A DNA stretch of 64,000 bases from Favolaschia claudopus (lineage: Eukaryota > Basidiomycota > Agaricomycetes > Agaricales > Mycenaceae), in the NCBI GenBank assembly GCA_037176885.1, contig JAWWNJ010000052.1:806001-870000 (forward strand), in the 5' to 3' direction. Below the pieces are notes generated by a model. It was not told where the DNA came from and searched no databases. It saw nothing but the letters and a program-made list of their open reading frames with translations. Below, in pieces: positions 10,059 through 20,037 of the stretch (position 1 is the stretch's first letter; every line of letters starts with the position of its first letter). The translations under genes and the position numbers were made by a program.

Positions 10059-11638
10059 CCCCCACTCGACCCAGGCCGTAGTCCCATAGATAGACAGAAT
10101 TTGGAGTGCTTGTCATGAGATAAAGGTTTTGTGAAAATATCGGCCACCATTTCATCTGTAGGATACCACAAGACAATACATTCTCCGGTGCGAACCAAGT
10201 CATCACGAACAAAATGATATTTTCTTTGTATATGCTGAGTCCTAGCGCGGTATTGTGGATCCTGGGACAGAATAATGGCAGCTCGATTATCACATCTCAG
10301 CTCAGTGGGATTTCTCTGATGTTGACCTAGTTCGTCAAAAAAGGATCTTAACCATGCTAGATGTTGTCCTGCATTTGCAAGTCCAATGTATTCACTCTCA
10401 GTAGAAGATAGAGCGACCATGGATTGCCGACGGCTAGACCATCCGATTGCTCCAGAGTTGACAATGAACACATAACCAGAAGTAGAACGAGATGTATCTC
10501 TGTCTCCATTCCAATTGGCATCACTGTATCCCAGAAATTGCATGTCCATGCTGATGTCGGCCCCGTTGTATACAAGTTCCCAATGACGGGTGCCTTTGAG
10601 GTATCGAAGAAGTCGTTTTGCTGCTGCCCAATGAATTCTCTTTGGCTTTGCACTAAATCGACCAAGTACTCCTACACTGTATGCAAGATCTGGTCGAGTA
10701 CCTAGCATGGCATACATAGCAGACCCAATTACACTTTGATATGGAACAATAGATCCACCTTCGACAATAGCCATATGGGTAATGATACTGTCGTCATCAG
10801 GGTCATTCTCTGTGAGTGGGGTTCCAGTAGACAGAGGTGTGAATACAGGTTTGCAGTCTGTCATGCCATAGCGAGAAAGAACTTTGTCAATATACTGACG
10901 CTGGTTCAGTGCAATGGTGCGCTTCTTACGGTTTCGAACAATCTCGATCCCAAGGAGGTATTTGGCTGGACCTAGGTCTCGCATCTTAAAAGTAGATGAA
11001 AGCATTCTTTTGACTTTGGAAGAGAATTCTTTAGAAGTTGCAGCAACAAGAAGATCATCAACATAGACCACAACAAAACAAGTCTGTTTGCCTTCTTTAT
11101 AAACATAAAGGCAGGTCTCTGAATTCAAGCGATGAAATCCGAGTTTTAGAATCTCTGTGTCAAAAGTCCTGTTCCAAGTTCTCCCAGCATGTTTAAGACC
11201 ATACAATGAACGCTTGAGTCGCCAGCAGTGACCTTCTGGAATTTCAACACCATCTGGAGGCATCATGTAGATTTCTTCCTCCAGTTTACCATTGAGGTAG
11301 GCTTGTGAAACATCCAGCTGATCCAGTTCTAAGTCATATTTGGCAGCAAGAGCACAAATGATGCGAACAGACTCAAGATTGGCAGTGGGCGCAAAAACTT
11401 CTTTGTAGTCAACACCTTCTTTCTGAGTATCTCCTCTGACAACGATTCGGACTTTGTAACGAGCAATTTTGCCTGTTTCATCCACTTTGACTTTGGGAAC
11501 CACTTTGGATTTAATAGGCTTGACACCGTCTGGTATGGGAACAACATCATAGACATCATTTGCTCGGAAACCAGCAAGTTCCTCTTCAAGTCCAGCTTTC
11601 CAATGTTCAGAGTAGGACCCTGCAACGCTTCTTGCCAA
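10046..11638 (-). pseudogene. Copia reverse transcriptase and RNase H
   Basis: The 530-residue open frame covers the whole RVT_2 reverse transcriptase: VVRGDTQKEGVDYKEVFAP near residue 70, LDVSQAYLNGKLEEEIYM near 110, and the catalytic YVDD box near residue 190. The Ty1-type RNase H follows: SGYVFIVNSGAIGWSS, ALSSTESEYIGL, RCDNRAAI and a C-terminal ADIFTKPL. It would copy element RNA to DNA inside virus-like particles. It is in a different frame from the upstream integrase/linker frame, so a small indel near 11640 separates it from the polyprotein. The stop overlaps the presumed LTR start. Confidence 0.95.
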
Positions 11639-12369
11639 CTAGAAGGGTCAAGAGGGTTCTGAGCTAAAAAGGCTTCTTCAATAGCATCATCTAGAGAAGC
11701 AAGCAAGACTGCCTCTGGAGCATCAGGGACTTCAATGTCTGGTTCGACAGAAGCTTCATTTTCTTTCGCCTGTTTACGTGCTGCATTCTCTGCATCACGC
11801 TGAGCTTTTGACTGATGCTGTGGTCTTTCAGCTATTCTGTCGTACTCAGCAGTGGGATGTTGTGCCCTTGCATGTGGACGTGTTGACCGCCTAGTAGGTT
11901 CCTGTCGTACGCCTGCGACCTTGCGCAATGGTGGAGCTCCCCTATTTGATGGATGGACAATAGACGGTGGATCAGCCTGACTTAGATTATCCCCCACTGA
12001 ACCTGGTATTGGGTGAGGTAGAGTGTCCGGCGGTTCATCATCATCGTCATTATCACCATAATATGGGGTAGACCTCTTCCGCAGTGTCTGAGCAAAATCC
12101 TCATATTCTTTCCTAGATGTAGCAGGTGCCTCAAGCTTTGGTTCTATAGGTGAATGAAGTTCCTGGTCATCGAACCGAACATGCCTAGACGTGATGATTT
12201 CGCCATAAGAACCATCTTTGTTGATTACTAGCAAGTCATATGCTTTACTGTTTTCATGGTAGCCAACAAAGATGCACCACTTTGCTTTATCACCAAATTT
12301 CTGCTTGTGACGCTTTTCTTTAGGAATCAGAGGATAAGCTCTACAGCCAAAGGGATGAAGGTGTCGCAT
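11329..12369 (-). pseudogene. Copia integrase C-terminal region and linker to RT
   Basis: Begins just after the 115-bp insertion with HPFGCRAYPLIP and KFGDKAKWCIFVGYHENSKAY, the conserved region after the Copia integrase core. A proline/acidic-rich linker with basic patches follows, then SLDDAIEEAFLAQNPLDPSSWQ, which normally leads straight into the RT (EAL...W). The frame is lost here and the RT resumes in another frame at 11638. The remaining ~90 codons of this frame overlap the RT out of frame and are not real. There is no start codon of its own; it is an internal part of the polyprotein. Confidence 0.85.
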
Positions 12370-12484
12370 AGACTCGTGACCAGTCTACTACGCGAGACCA
12401 GCAATTGTGGCAAGCACGTCGGGTGCTACGCCCGACGTGCTTGCCACATTTGTCGGCCGCGCGTAGCAGACTGGTGACGAGTCT
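12370..12484. mobile_element. 115-bp palindromic TIR element in Copia integrase, 11-bp TSD
   Basis: The ends agactcgtgaccagtct and, inverted, agactcgtcaccagtct match at 23 of 25 positions. The direct repeat aggtgtcgcat flanks it at 12359-12369 and 12485-12495. The core is a second inverted repeat (gcaagcacgtcggg / cccgacgtgcttgc), so the whole element can fold. Element plus duplication is 126 bp, 42 codons, so the frame is kept, but a stop lies inside it. An 11-bp duplication suggests a Mutator-like source. Confidence 0.85.
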
Positions 12485-13281
12485 AGGTGTCGCATGTTTA
12501 TTGGACGGTCAAAAAGTTTCTCATGAGGGATCTCAAATTCCTGTGCTGAAGTAGGTGTTCTATTCACAGTATAACCAGCTGCTCGCATTGCTAAGACCCA
12601 AAATTTACGAGGAAGGCGTGAGGCAATCAACATAGTTGTAGCTCTGGAAACAAGTGTTTGATTCATTCGCTCTGCTACTCCGTTTTGCTCTGGAGTGTAA
12701 GGTGCTGTTGTTTCATGGATGATGCCTAGACGTTTGAATTCTGTTTCCATTTGATGAGACGTGAATTCACCACCCCCATCTGTGCGAAAGAATCGAGTCC
12801 AGCCCTCACAGAATTCCCAATTAGCAATTTGAGCACGAAAATGAGCCTCAGTAGATTTTGGCCATTCTTTGAGTTTCGAATAGACTTGGGATTTCTTTTG
12901 GGCAAATAGAATCCACACCTCAGAGGAATGATGATCTATAAGAACCACCCAGTAGCGTATTCCACCTGGGCCTTCAGGTGTTACTGGACCACCAACATCA
13001 GATGATCCAATATCTAAAGGACCACGAGCTTTGGTTTGACTTTTGGAAAATGGTAATTTCTTCATTTTCCCAAGAACACAGGGTTCACAGAATTTGGGGA
13101 TTCCTGTTAAGGATGTAATTTCACCAAGTCGGCCTTTAGCAACAGATTTCTGTAATAGTTGGAAATTTGTATGACCAGATATTCGATGAAGATGATTGAT
13201 ATCCATAGCAAATAGTGCATGTGGATCTTCACTCAAAGGAGTATAGACAATGTGGTACAGTCCCTTCCGATGCTTGGCTTC
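12388..13281 (-). pseudogene. Copia GAG-pre-integrase and integrase core
   Basis: Right of the 684-bp insertion the frame runs through INHLHRISGHTNF and CEPCVLGKMKK (HHCC zinc-binding), then WVVLIDHHSSEVW (first D), FFRTDGGGEFTSHQ (second D) and TPEQNGVAERMNQTL (E), the DDE triad of retroviral-type integrases. It would join element DNA to the chromosome. The frame starts inside the target duplication of the upstream insertion, so it has no start codon of its own, and it ends inside the 115-bp element at 12388. Confidence 0.93.
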
Positions 13282-13965
13282 GGATAATTCTATTTGGGAG
13301 CCCCAAGTTCTCGGCTAAGGGGTTCCCAAATAGAAAGAGTCTATTTGGGAGCCCCAACTTTCCCGGCGAGTCCCGGCAACTCCTTGACATCTTGATCTAA
13401 GTGATCTGCCGGTTTTTTAGCGCCTATGCTCTAGCATTTATTGGGAACAAGTCGAGATGATTTGGGTTGCAGTGTAATTTTCTGCTTTGCACTTTGTACT
13501 TGCTTTGATTACTCTCGCTCCTTTTCCCTCTCGGATTTCAACACAAAGGCAAATGAGCTTCGCGTCAAATTTACTCAAGTAGGTTCCCGACCAAATTTTC
13601 CGCAACCAAGAGCGTGAACGGGTGTAGCCAGTATTGAGTTGTTCAAGAACGCCTTTTGACTTGGCGATTTTTTTTCTGAATGCCACGGCAGAGTTGAAAA
13701 AATTCAAAACATGCTGTGTGCCGGGTAATCCCGCTCTCCGGCATGATCGGCACGGTTTCGCCTTCATTTACAAGCTTGAAATCTTTGAAAAAATTTGAAC
13801 CTGGATTGTCTACCACTCGGTTTCCAGCTGCAACGGCACGGCTCCGGCAAGCCCCCATCATTGTTCTCGATGTTCTGAAACTGGACTCTTATTTGGGAAC
13901 CCCGCTCAAAACTTGGGGCTCCCAAAGAAGCCCCAGGAGTTTGGGGCTCCCAAATAGAATTATCC
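13282..13965. mobile_element. 684-bp TIR element in Copia, 9-bp TSD (Mutator-like MITE)
   Basis: Perfect 25-bp inverted ends start ggataattctatttggga (13282-13306 and 13941-13965). The direct repeat cttggcttc lies at 13273-13281 and 13966-13974. Extra copies of the ctatttgggagcccca motif sit in both orientations just inside each end (13317-13360, 13888-13930). A 9-bp duplication and ends starting with GG fit a Mutator-like (MULE) non-autonomous element. No transposase is encoded. It interrupts Copia between protease and the pre-integrase domain. Confidence 0.92.
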
Positions 13966-14337
13966 CTTGGCTTCAATCATTCTTTGCCCTTTTGGGTTTC
14001 GAACAATGCAGCTATCTGCTTCGAACATGCTATTGTATCCCTTTTTAGCCATTTGTTGCACTGAGACAAGTGTGATACCAAAGGTTGGGACATGTAATGC
14101 ACGTAAAGAGACATCAGACATCCCTCGCTTTGTTTTGCAAGATAGACGGATGGTTCCAGTTCCAACTGCATCACAATATGTGTCATTTCCAAGCCGCATC
14201 CTTTTCGGTGGATTGAGTACTTTATAAGAACCTGTCTCAAACCATGCCTCATTTGGTGTCATGGTAGTAGAAGCGCCAGAGTCAATTACCACAGCTTTGG
14301 ATGAAGGGTTTGCATCACTCAAAAGATAAGCAGACAT
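13966..14337 (-). pseudogene. Copia aspartic protease
   Basis: The VVIDSGASTTMTPN motif near residues 18-31 is the DSGA active site of a Copia retropepsin. It is followed by the hydrophobic pattern GTGTIRL, LHVPTFGITLVSVQQMAKKG and the CIVRNPKGQRMIEAKG strand that normally precedes the GAG-pre-integrase domain. It processes the polyprotein. It is cut at its 3' side by the 684-bp element. Upstream it is out of frame with gag, and the zinc knuckle normally found between the two is missing. Confidence 0.9.
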
Positions 14338-14372
14338 AGCAGCATAAGATTTTTGGGAAACAACAGGTACAG

Positions 14373-15308
14373 CTAAATGTCCATGTTCAGAGTCATCGGA
14401 ATCAGATTCGGAATCTGTAGTAGCAGAAGTTTACCAAGAGTAATCAGGCGAGCACGAGCTTTATCCCAAGTTATGCCTGTACCAAGAGAGGAAACAATGT
14501 TCCCTTTAATGCCTGTCCAGTAGCTATCATCTGGTAGAGTGCTGAGCAGAATGAGAGGCTGAAGCTCTGGGGGGAATGGAAATTCCAGGCGTGCAAGCCT
14601 ATCAAAGCAGGTCTTGATAGCAGCTACATGAGAAAGAATCTTGTTGCGATCCATGAGCTCTGGTTCGCCTTCAATAACGAGCTTGGTGCTGAGAAGTTCT
14701 GCTAGAACACCCATTGCAGAATCGGCACGATTTTCTGCTTCAAAGCGCTGGCGCAGTTTGGCCCAGAGAATTCCAGCATTAGATTCGTTGACATACTCTG
14801 TGCGCAGTTCTGCTGAAAGAAGCTTCTGAATGACACCTAAAGCACGGCTATTACGTTCGCCAGGGGTATCCTTAAAAGCTACTCCAGCAACAGGAGCTGT
14901 GGCAGGCAGAGGAGTGACGGCAGCAGCAGCAACAGAGGCATCAGATGCATCAGATGCATTTGCAGCGAGGATAACAGAATCAAGCAGAGTGTAGACTCCC
15001 TGTAGGCGCAGTTCCACTGTAGCATTAATATGAAAAATCGGCCAGTCTTCTGCTCCGGAAAGCTCAGAAGAAGCCGAGTTTGCCGCAGTTGACATTGTGA
15101 AGTCCGAGGTGAGATAACCAGAGTCCGAGGGAATTTCGGCAACAGGTCGTGTGATTGATTGATTGATACAAGTCTGTGTCGGTGGAGAATTTAGGTTAAC
15201 CAGCGGAGCGTCGGAATCACCATTGTCCGGAGGGTTAACGGGGAATGCGGCGGGTCCGGAGGAAGGTGCGTCCCTCGGTGCGCCAGGTGAGGTTCGCTCT
15301 CCACTCAT
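14373..15308 (-). pseudogene. Copia gag-like protein, zinc knuckle lost
   Basis: The frame starts with ATG at 15308 and has a disordered S/P/T-rich N terminus. From about residue 90 comes a helical gag core with WPIFHINATVELRLQGVYTLLDS, a long DASDA/alanine run, IQKLLSAELRTEYVN, AGILWAKLRQRFEAENRADS and RLARLEFPFPPELQPLILLSTLPDDSYW. This is the UBN2-like core of fungal Copia gag. It would assemble the particle. After ARLITLG the frame passes into IPNLIPMTLNMDI and stops. The adjacent frame gives an acidic TDSESDSDDSEHGH linker to protease, so a deletion has removed the CCHC box. Confidence 0.8.
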
Positions 15309-15311
15309 GAT

Positions 15312-16230
15312 GAAGAGAAAGAGGGGAGAGGATGGTGTTGACTAGGGATCTGTATTGGCGAGCGCCAGAGGATCACCTGAACCTCTCATTAATCGAGTGG
15401 ATGTGAAGCGAGCCAACGGCGCTGAGCGATGCAGCGGAGGAGTTGACAGAGAGGGCCTCGCAGGGAGTGGCTGCTGAATCGAGGATACAGAGGACCCTTG
15501 GGGAAAGCGAGCAGCAGCCTGGAAGACATGCGAGGAGGAAGCTGCGGGAAGTGTCGATGAACAAGAACTTCTCGCACTGGGAGATGAGGAAGTGGCTGGA
15601 GAGTCCGAAAAATGATGAAGCCGAACAGGAGTGATCGGCGGGATGAGACGGGGATCAGAGACAACCGGCTTGTCGATGATCGAAGGATGAGCGTTCCGCG
15701 CGGAACGCTACGTTCCGCAGTGACCCACTCATGATGCCGAGAGGGGTCCCTGGGAATTAGGAGAAGATACTGGGAACTGCGAATGAACGAGTTCCCAATG
15801 TGTCCACCAGTGTAATAGAAAAGGCGAGTTTTCCTATTGTTGTTGAGTTCACTAAACCCGTTTGACAGATCCAGTACGATGCGTGAGTCCAAGTGGTCCG
15901 ACAGCGCGAAGCGTGAGGGTTGGACAGGTGGTCCAGGCGGCCGGCAGTGCGAGACGTGGCGGCGGCGGGACCGAGACTAAAGCAATAAAGCAGTAGAATG
16001 GGCGCAGCGTGCGAGAGGTGTGTAGATGGGAGAAGTGAAGTATATTCCTGCTGTATCCCTACTTATATACATGATTCGTAACCATAGGAGCATCACCAAT
16101 GTATCATAACCAAGAGACAAGAGGAATGAAATAGTAAATGAAACCAAGGAAACTCACGATCGTTGAGTATTCCCCAAATGGCCTAATATCCATGACAATC
16201 CCTCAGATCGCTCGGGGCGTGAAACGTTAG
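15312..16230. other. Copia leader side; no gene recognised
   Basis: Expected to hold the Copia leader and 5' LTR, but no copy of the left LTR sequence is visible. A near-perfect palindrome gcgttccgcgcggaacgc lies near 15689-15707. The 167-codon minus frame at 15389-15892 shows no motif. One clear TATA-like AT-rich stretch near 16060 is unassigned. Confidence 0.4.
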
Positions 16231-16247
16231 AGTTTGCTCGGTTTAAA

Positions 16248-16710
16248 ATGGAAATTTACCAGAAAGTCTTGACGGTAATATTTTCGTCGTTGAGAGGACG
16301 GTCTTGGCATGGAGAACCAATTCGGTGCCCTGACGGCCGTGACCGGATGTTCCACCCCGGCATCTTCATTGACTCGCTCGATGGCAAAGAAGCGGCCTAC
16401 TTCAATGCCTGCCGCGCTGCCCTCGCGAATCACCCGTGCCCCAAATACCTGGTTTTCAAAACCGATCTTCATAAAATCACTGGTGATTTCAAACGCGGGA
16501 TATCATTCGTTGCAACTCGTGCTTCCACAACGAGCCTCGCTATGACAGTCTTCTTGTTAAGCAGACGGAGCCCGGTTTACATATTGCGCGCGCACGCGCT
16601 CTATTGCGTTGTCGACTTCCGAGTGGTCGCAATGTTGAAATTGCGCTTGTTTGGATGTTTGGACAGAGCCGGTGGAAACCAAAGACACGGTGGGACGGAT
16701 GTGAGGTAAG
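16248..16710 (+). pseudogene. Plavaka-like transposase remnant
   Basis: The segment GEPIRCPDGRDRMFHPGIFIDSLDGKEAAYF and the following LANHPCPKYLV resemble the region around the CPxC zinc motif of Plavaka-type transposases of Agaricomycetes. The second cysteine is changed to Y. After about 16490 the coding pattern shifts frame and continues as HNEPRYDSLLVKQTEPGLHI and then ALVWMFGQSRWKPKTRWDGC near 16625-16690. It is a fragment: no start, no DDE core, and at least one frameshift. The family assignment is from pattern memory and could be another agaricomycete zinc-cluster protein. Confidence 0.45.
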
Positions 16711-17389
16711 GGAGGAGGAGAAGGAGTATTCCTTTCTCTCTATGAAATACAAGACACGCCTCCGCTTCGCTCCGGCAGCCGGGCACTTTGCGGCCATTGC
16801 CAAGATTCCGCAGATAAATGGCATTGAGCTTGAGCAATTGAGAAGGGACACCGAGTATTCGAGGAACTGAATAGCGGAACATTGAAACAATCAGGAGCCT
16901 TGAAACTATTGTAATTTGAGAGGATGCGACCATTTGACGCGAAATGAAAGGAAACTGGAGAAAGCTCTGGATTTGGAGCATCCCTTTCAAAAGTTGAGGC
17001 CGCGCCGAAGGAGAAATCAAGAGGTGTTGAAGATAACCAGTAGAGCCAGCGTTGAAGCTTTTGGAGTTTTGCAAAGATTGTGTCCCGCTTGAGTTTGGGG
17101 TCGCTGGAGGAGTTCAACATAGGGAGCAGAAGGGAAGGAGTAATTGAACGATGAAAACTTAGCTCTAATTTAACCTACCTGCGGCGTAGTTCACAGCTGT
17201 TCCAAAGCTGTCGAGCGGAGAAACAGCAATGAATTCCTAATCCGGCGAGCTCAGAATGCGAAGGTGGTGGAAATTCAGCCTCCGCAGGCCGCAGTGATAC
17301 GAAAGATGCTGAATCAAATCAATGAATGAATGCAACCAGCCAGCTCAAGAGAAATCGACGATATAAAACTTGCCGGAAGGAGATACTGC

Positions 17390-17431
17390 ACCGCCGACTC
17401 GCCATCTCGTTAAAGAACGGTTAATGTTATC
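17390..17431. repeat. 42-bp shared terminus, copy 1
   Basis: tgcaccgccgactcgcca followed by tctcgttaaagaacggttaa is repeated identically at 21069-21110, while flanks on both sides differ. It contains a small hairpin, cgtt-aaag-aacg, near its end. This looks like the conserved end of a mobile element family. It lies about 700 bp downstream of the Plavaka-like fragment here. Confidence 0.6.
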
Positions 17432-17682
17432 CGCGGCGCGCTCATGGCGCTGGTTTGCTCAGTCAAACAGCCTAACACTTATCATTTAGTCGACACTATT
17501 GACGCAGACATGTTTTTACGTGCAGATCAATAGTTAATCTATATTCTATGGATTGCAGCCCCAGTCAGATACATGACATTCTGACAAGTCCTGATGAGCG
17601 CTGACGAGGGCTGATACGGTGCTGAGCGCTGATCAGCCTCCCCCCGGAATCTGACCAGGCCTGATAGGTCGGCAAGTGCTGA

Positions 17683-18628
17683 TCAGGTATTTTCGGATTT
17701 TCCGACACAGAAATAGCGAAGGGTGTCTTGTTGACCCCGTTTGCGGTCCTTGTGGCGAAAGATAGCTCCAGCAAGCGAGGCGACCTTGATAGCGCCACCC
17801 ACGGAGCGATCTTCCGCCCGTGCCGCCGCTCTGCTACCCTCTCCGAGCGCGAACGTGGCTGCGTTGTCTCGATTGAACATCTTGACAGGTCCAGGAAGTC
17901 CATTGTCGATCCACCACTGCTGCATCGCATAGACGGCACCCTTGAAAACATTTAAACTCTTGTGCATACAGCATCCACCCCAGATGAAAAGGTCGACACT
18001 CTGCCTCTCAGCAAGAGTCAATTTCTCGAAGGCTTCTTGTCCAACGGTGCGCACGAATTCGGTCATCGCAGCCTTGTGTCGAGTCTGACGCTCGGCACTC
18101 GGAAGACGTTCCCATGCCTCGATTCCACCCGCAGCGGCTAACGTAGCTTGGGAGACTTCGAAAAGCTTCTTTGCCCACTCCAACGATGCCATATGAGCAA
18201 GGGTTAGCACTCCTCGACGCTCTCGTTCCAACCGCCGTTTCATAGCCTCGACAAGCCGGAAGAGTTTCTTCTGGTCTTCGGCATGATCTGAATGCCAGCC
18301 TGTCACTTTCAACCAGAAATCCCGAGCGTCCTCGTCAGTCTGGCATCGATCCGAGATCTTGTAAACCTGGTACGCAACTCCAACCATCCCTCAAGCTGTG
18401 TTTCGCTGGTATGGTTGATTGCCATTCCGATTCCGAGGAAGAAATTTTTTGTGCCATTGCGTGCATTTTTTTTTGGCTTGCTACAGCAGATTTCTGGGAC
18501 GCGACCTCGGCACGGAGGGATGAGGACTCGGCCTCCAGCTGGGTAACCTCGGCCGTCAGATGGGATACCTGTGCCTTCAGTCTCCCAGTCTCTTCGAGAC
18601 TGCGAAATTGGCCTTCAAAACCCTTCAA
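17683..18628 (-). pseudogene. Coiled-coil, HKDKKRGQQD-type mobile-element protein, truncated
   Basis: The 5' part (18628-18420) encodes heptad-rich LKAQVSHLTAEVTQLEAESSSL, a coiled coil. A frame change near 18390 leads into VAYQVYKISDRCQTDEDARDFWLKV, WHSDHAEDQKKLFRL, then IWGGCCMHKSLNVFKGAV, KMFNRDNAATFALG and AGAIFRHKDRKRGQQD. I recognise this as a large family expanded in Agaricomycetes, usually 500 or more residues longer. The GCCMHK..N...G and NRDNAA motifs are its hallmark. A transposase-like role is plausible but unproven. Here the protein ends abruptly at 17683 after RYFCVG, with its C-terminal half lost. Confidence 0.55.
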
Positions 18629-18639
18629 ATTTACGACGC

Positions 18640-19368
18640 AGTGCCTATGCTGCTGGTTTATCCGCCACCGTCGACTGCGTAGGGTCGCAACTTACCACCC
18701 TAAAGTCCTTGGGCTCGCTTTGGCGAGTGGTGTGCATGCGTCGGCAAAGGGAAAGACGTTCAATTGCGTCAGGTTACTGGTGGATACTGGGGATTTATAC
18801 CTGGTGGGAGAGAACTCCCCACAGGTCCTACGGGTTTTAACCAGAGGTCCTGCCATACAAGCGGCCGGCCAGTTCCCTGATTGCGTTGCGCGATTGACCC
18901 CCTGGAAAGACGTTGTGCTCGGTTAACATCTTGTAGAATTCTGTGAGGATAACCACCCGTACAGTACTACATGTATGTCTTCCGTAAACTCGCAGTTCAG
19001 ACTGTGGACCGCGCGAGTATTAACAAGAGGCGTTGTGAGCGGCCGCAGCATATGTGTGCTGCGGATGTGGAGCAATGCTGTAAGTGACGTCATCAACTCG
19101 GCAGCGCAAATTTGCTGGTTTTTCGAGGCCGAAATTCATGATGTTTCGTCGTGAATGCAGGTTCAAGATAGTCTCCCTAGTCAGACCATATATCCCGAGG
19201 CTATTTTCTTGAGAAATTTGGACGGAAAGAAAATAGCCTGATATATGAAGATTTTTATGTCACTTTTTGAAAGAGAATTATATGCACAAGATGAGCCTCC
19301 GCTTCGCTCCGGCCGCCAATTCAGCCCCGCTTGATTCAGATGGGCCCGGCAGGAAATGAATGGTCAAG
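18640..19368. other. No gene recognised
   Basis: Holds short hairpins such as gcagcatatgtgtgctgc near 19045 and AT-rich sequence. The frames present lack coding pattern. Confidence 0.5.
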
Positions 19369-19370
19369 TA

Positions 19371-19640
19371 CAGCTGTTTTACGGTTTTTGTCCGGTTTTT
19401 GATCGAGTGGGGCATTTCGTTTCTTGTTTACACCTGTATGCCTCTGAGTCACCGTATGGCTCCACTCTGACCTCAGATTGGGCTATTTCCAGCCATTTTG
19501 CTCCATCAGTGAATGCAGTGGGGTAGAGCGGTTGAACTGCCTCCGGCTCCTCGGCGAGGGTATGTACAAGCAATCACAGGTAAACAACTTTTGAAGAACC
19601 CCACTCCATCAAAAACCGGACAAAAACCGTAAAACAGCTG
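19371..19640. mobile_element. 270-bp Tc1/mariner-type MITE
   Basis: Inverted ends start cagctgttttacggtttt and extend about 43 bp into tcgagtgggg / ccccactc. TA flanks it at 19369-19370 and 19641-19642. No ORF. The terminal sequence is related to that of the next element, 16 bp away. Confidence 0.88.
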
Positions 19641-19656
19641 TAAATCTGACAGGATA

Positions 19657-20035
19657 CAGCCGTTTTGGAAACAATATACGGGTTTTGATCGAGTGGTGCT
19701 CATTCATTTGTGCTTACCTTTGTTTTGCTTCCCGTCACCAGCTCCACTTCAGCCGAATCTGAGTTTTGCTTCCGCCACCCAGAGAACACCAGGAAAAAAA
19801 CAGGGGGTCAACAGAACTGAGGATCAAGACTCAACTGCTACTTGCCCAGAGCTCGACAGGGCCATGACTTGCGAGCAAGGGCCAAAACAAGGGACCAGCG
19901 GCACTTGATGTGGTACGGCAACGCCCCAAAAAGTGGTGCCCCCAGCTTTGCCGATGACAGAATCGTCAACAAACGTAAGCACAAACGAAAGAGCACCACT
20001 CAATCAAAACCCGTATATTGTTTCCAAAACGGCTG
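19657..20035. mobile_element. 379-bp Tc1/mariner-type MITE
   Basis: Inverted ends start cagccgttttggaaacaa, extend about 62 bp with few mismatches, and are flanked by TA at 19655-19656 and 20036-20037. The interior (from attcatttgtgcttacc to gtaagcacaaacg) is repeated at 24672-24949. Confidence 0.88.
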
Positions 20036-20037
20036 TA

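Larger units (their letters stand above)
9721..15308 (-). mobile_element. Ty1/Copia LTR retrotransposon, broken
   Basis: Order on the minus strand is gag, protease, integrase, reverse transcriptase, RNase H, which defines Ty1/Copia. The coding run is interrupted by a 684-bp TIR element between protease and integrase, a 115-bp palindromic element at the end of the integrase core, and frame changes near 14400 and 11640. The right LTR and primer-binding site were not found. The element is therefore inactive as it stands, although most domains are well preserved. Confidence 0.9.

Noticed and set aside
15389..15892. 167-codon minus-strand ORF
   Set aside because: Leader side of Copia; no domain, and the opposite strand is also open.
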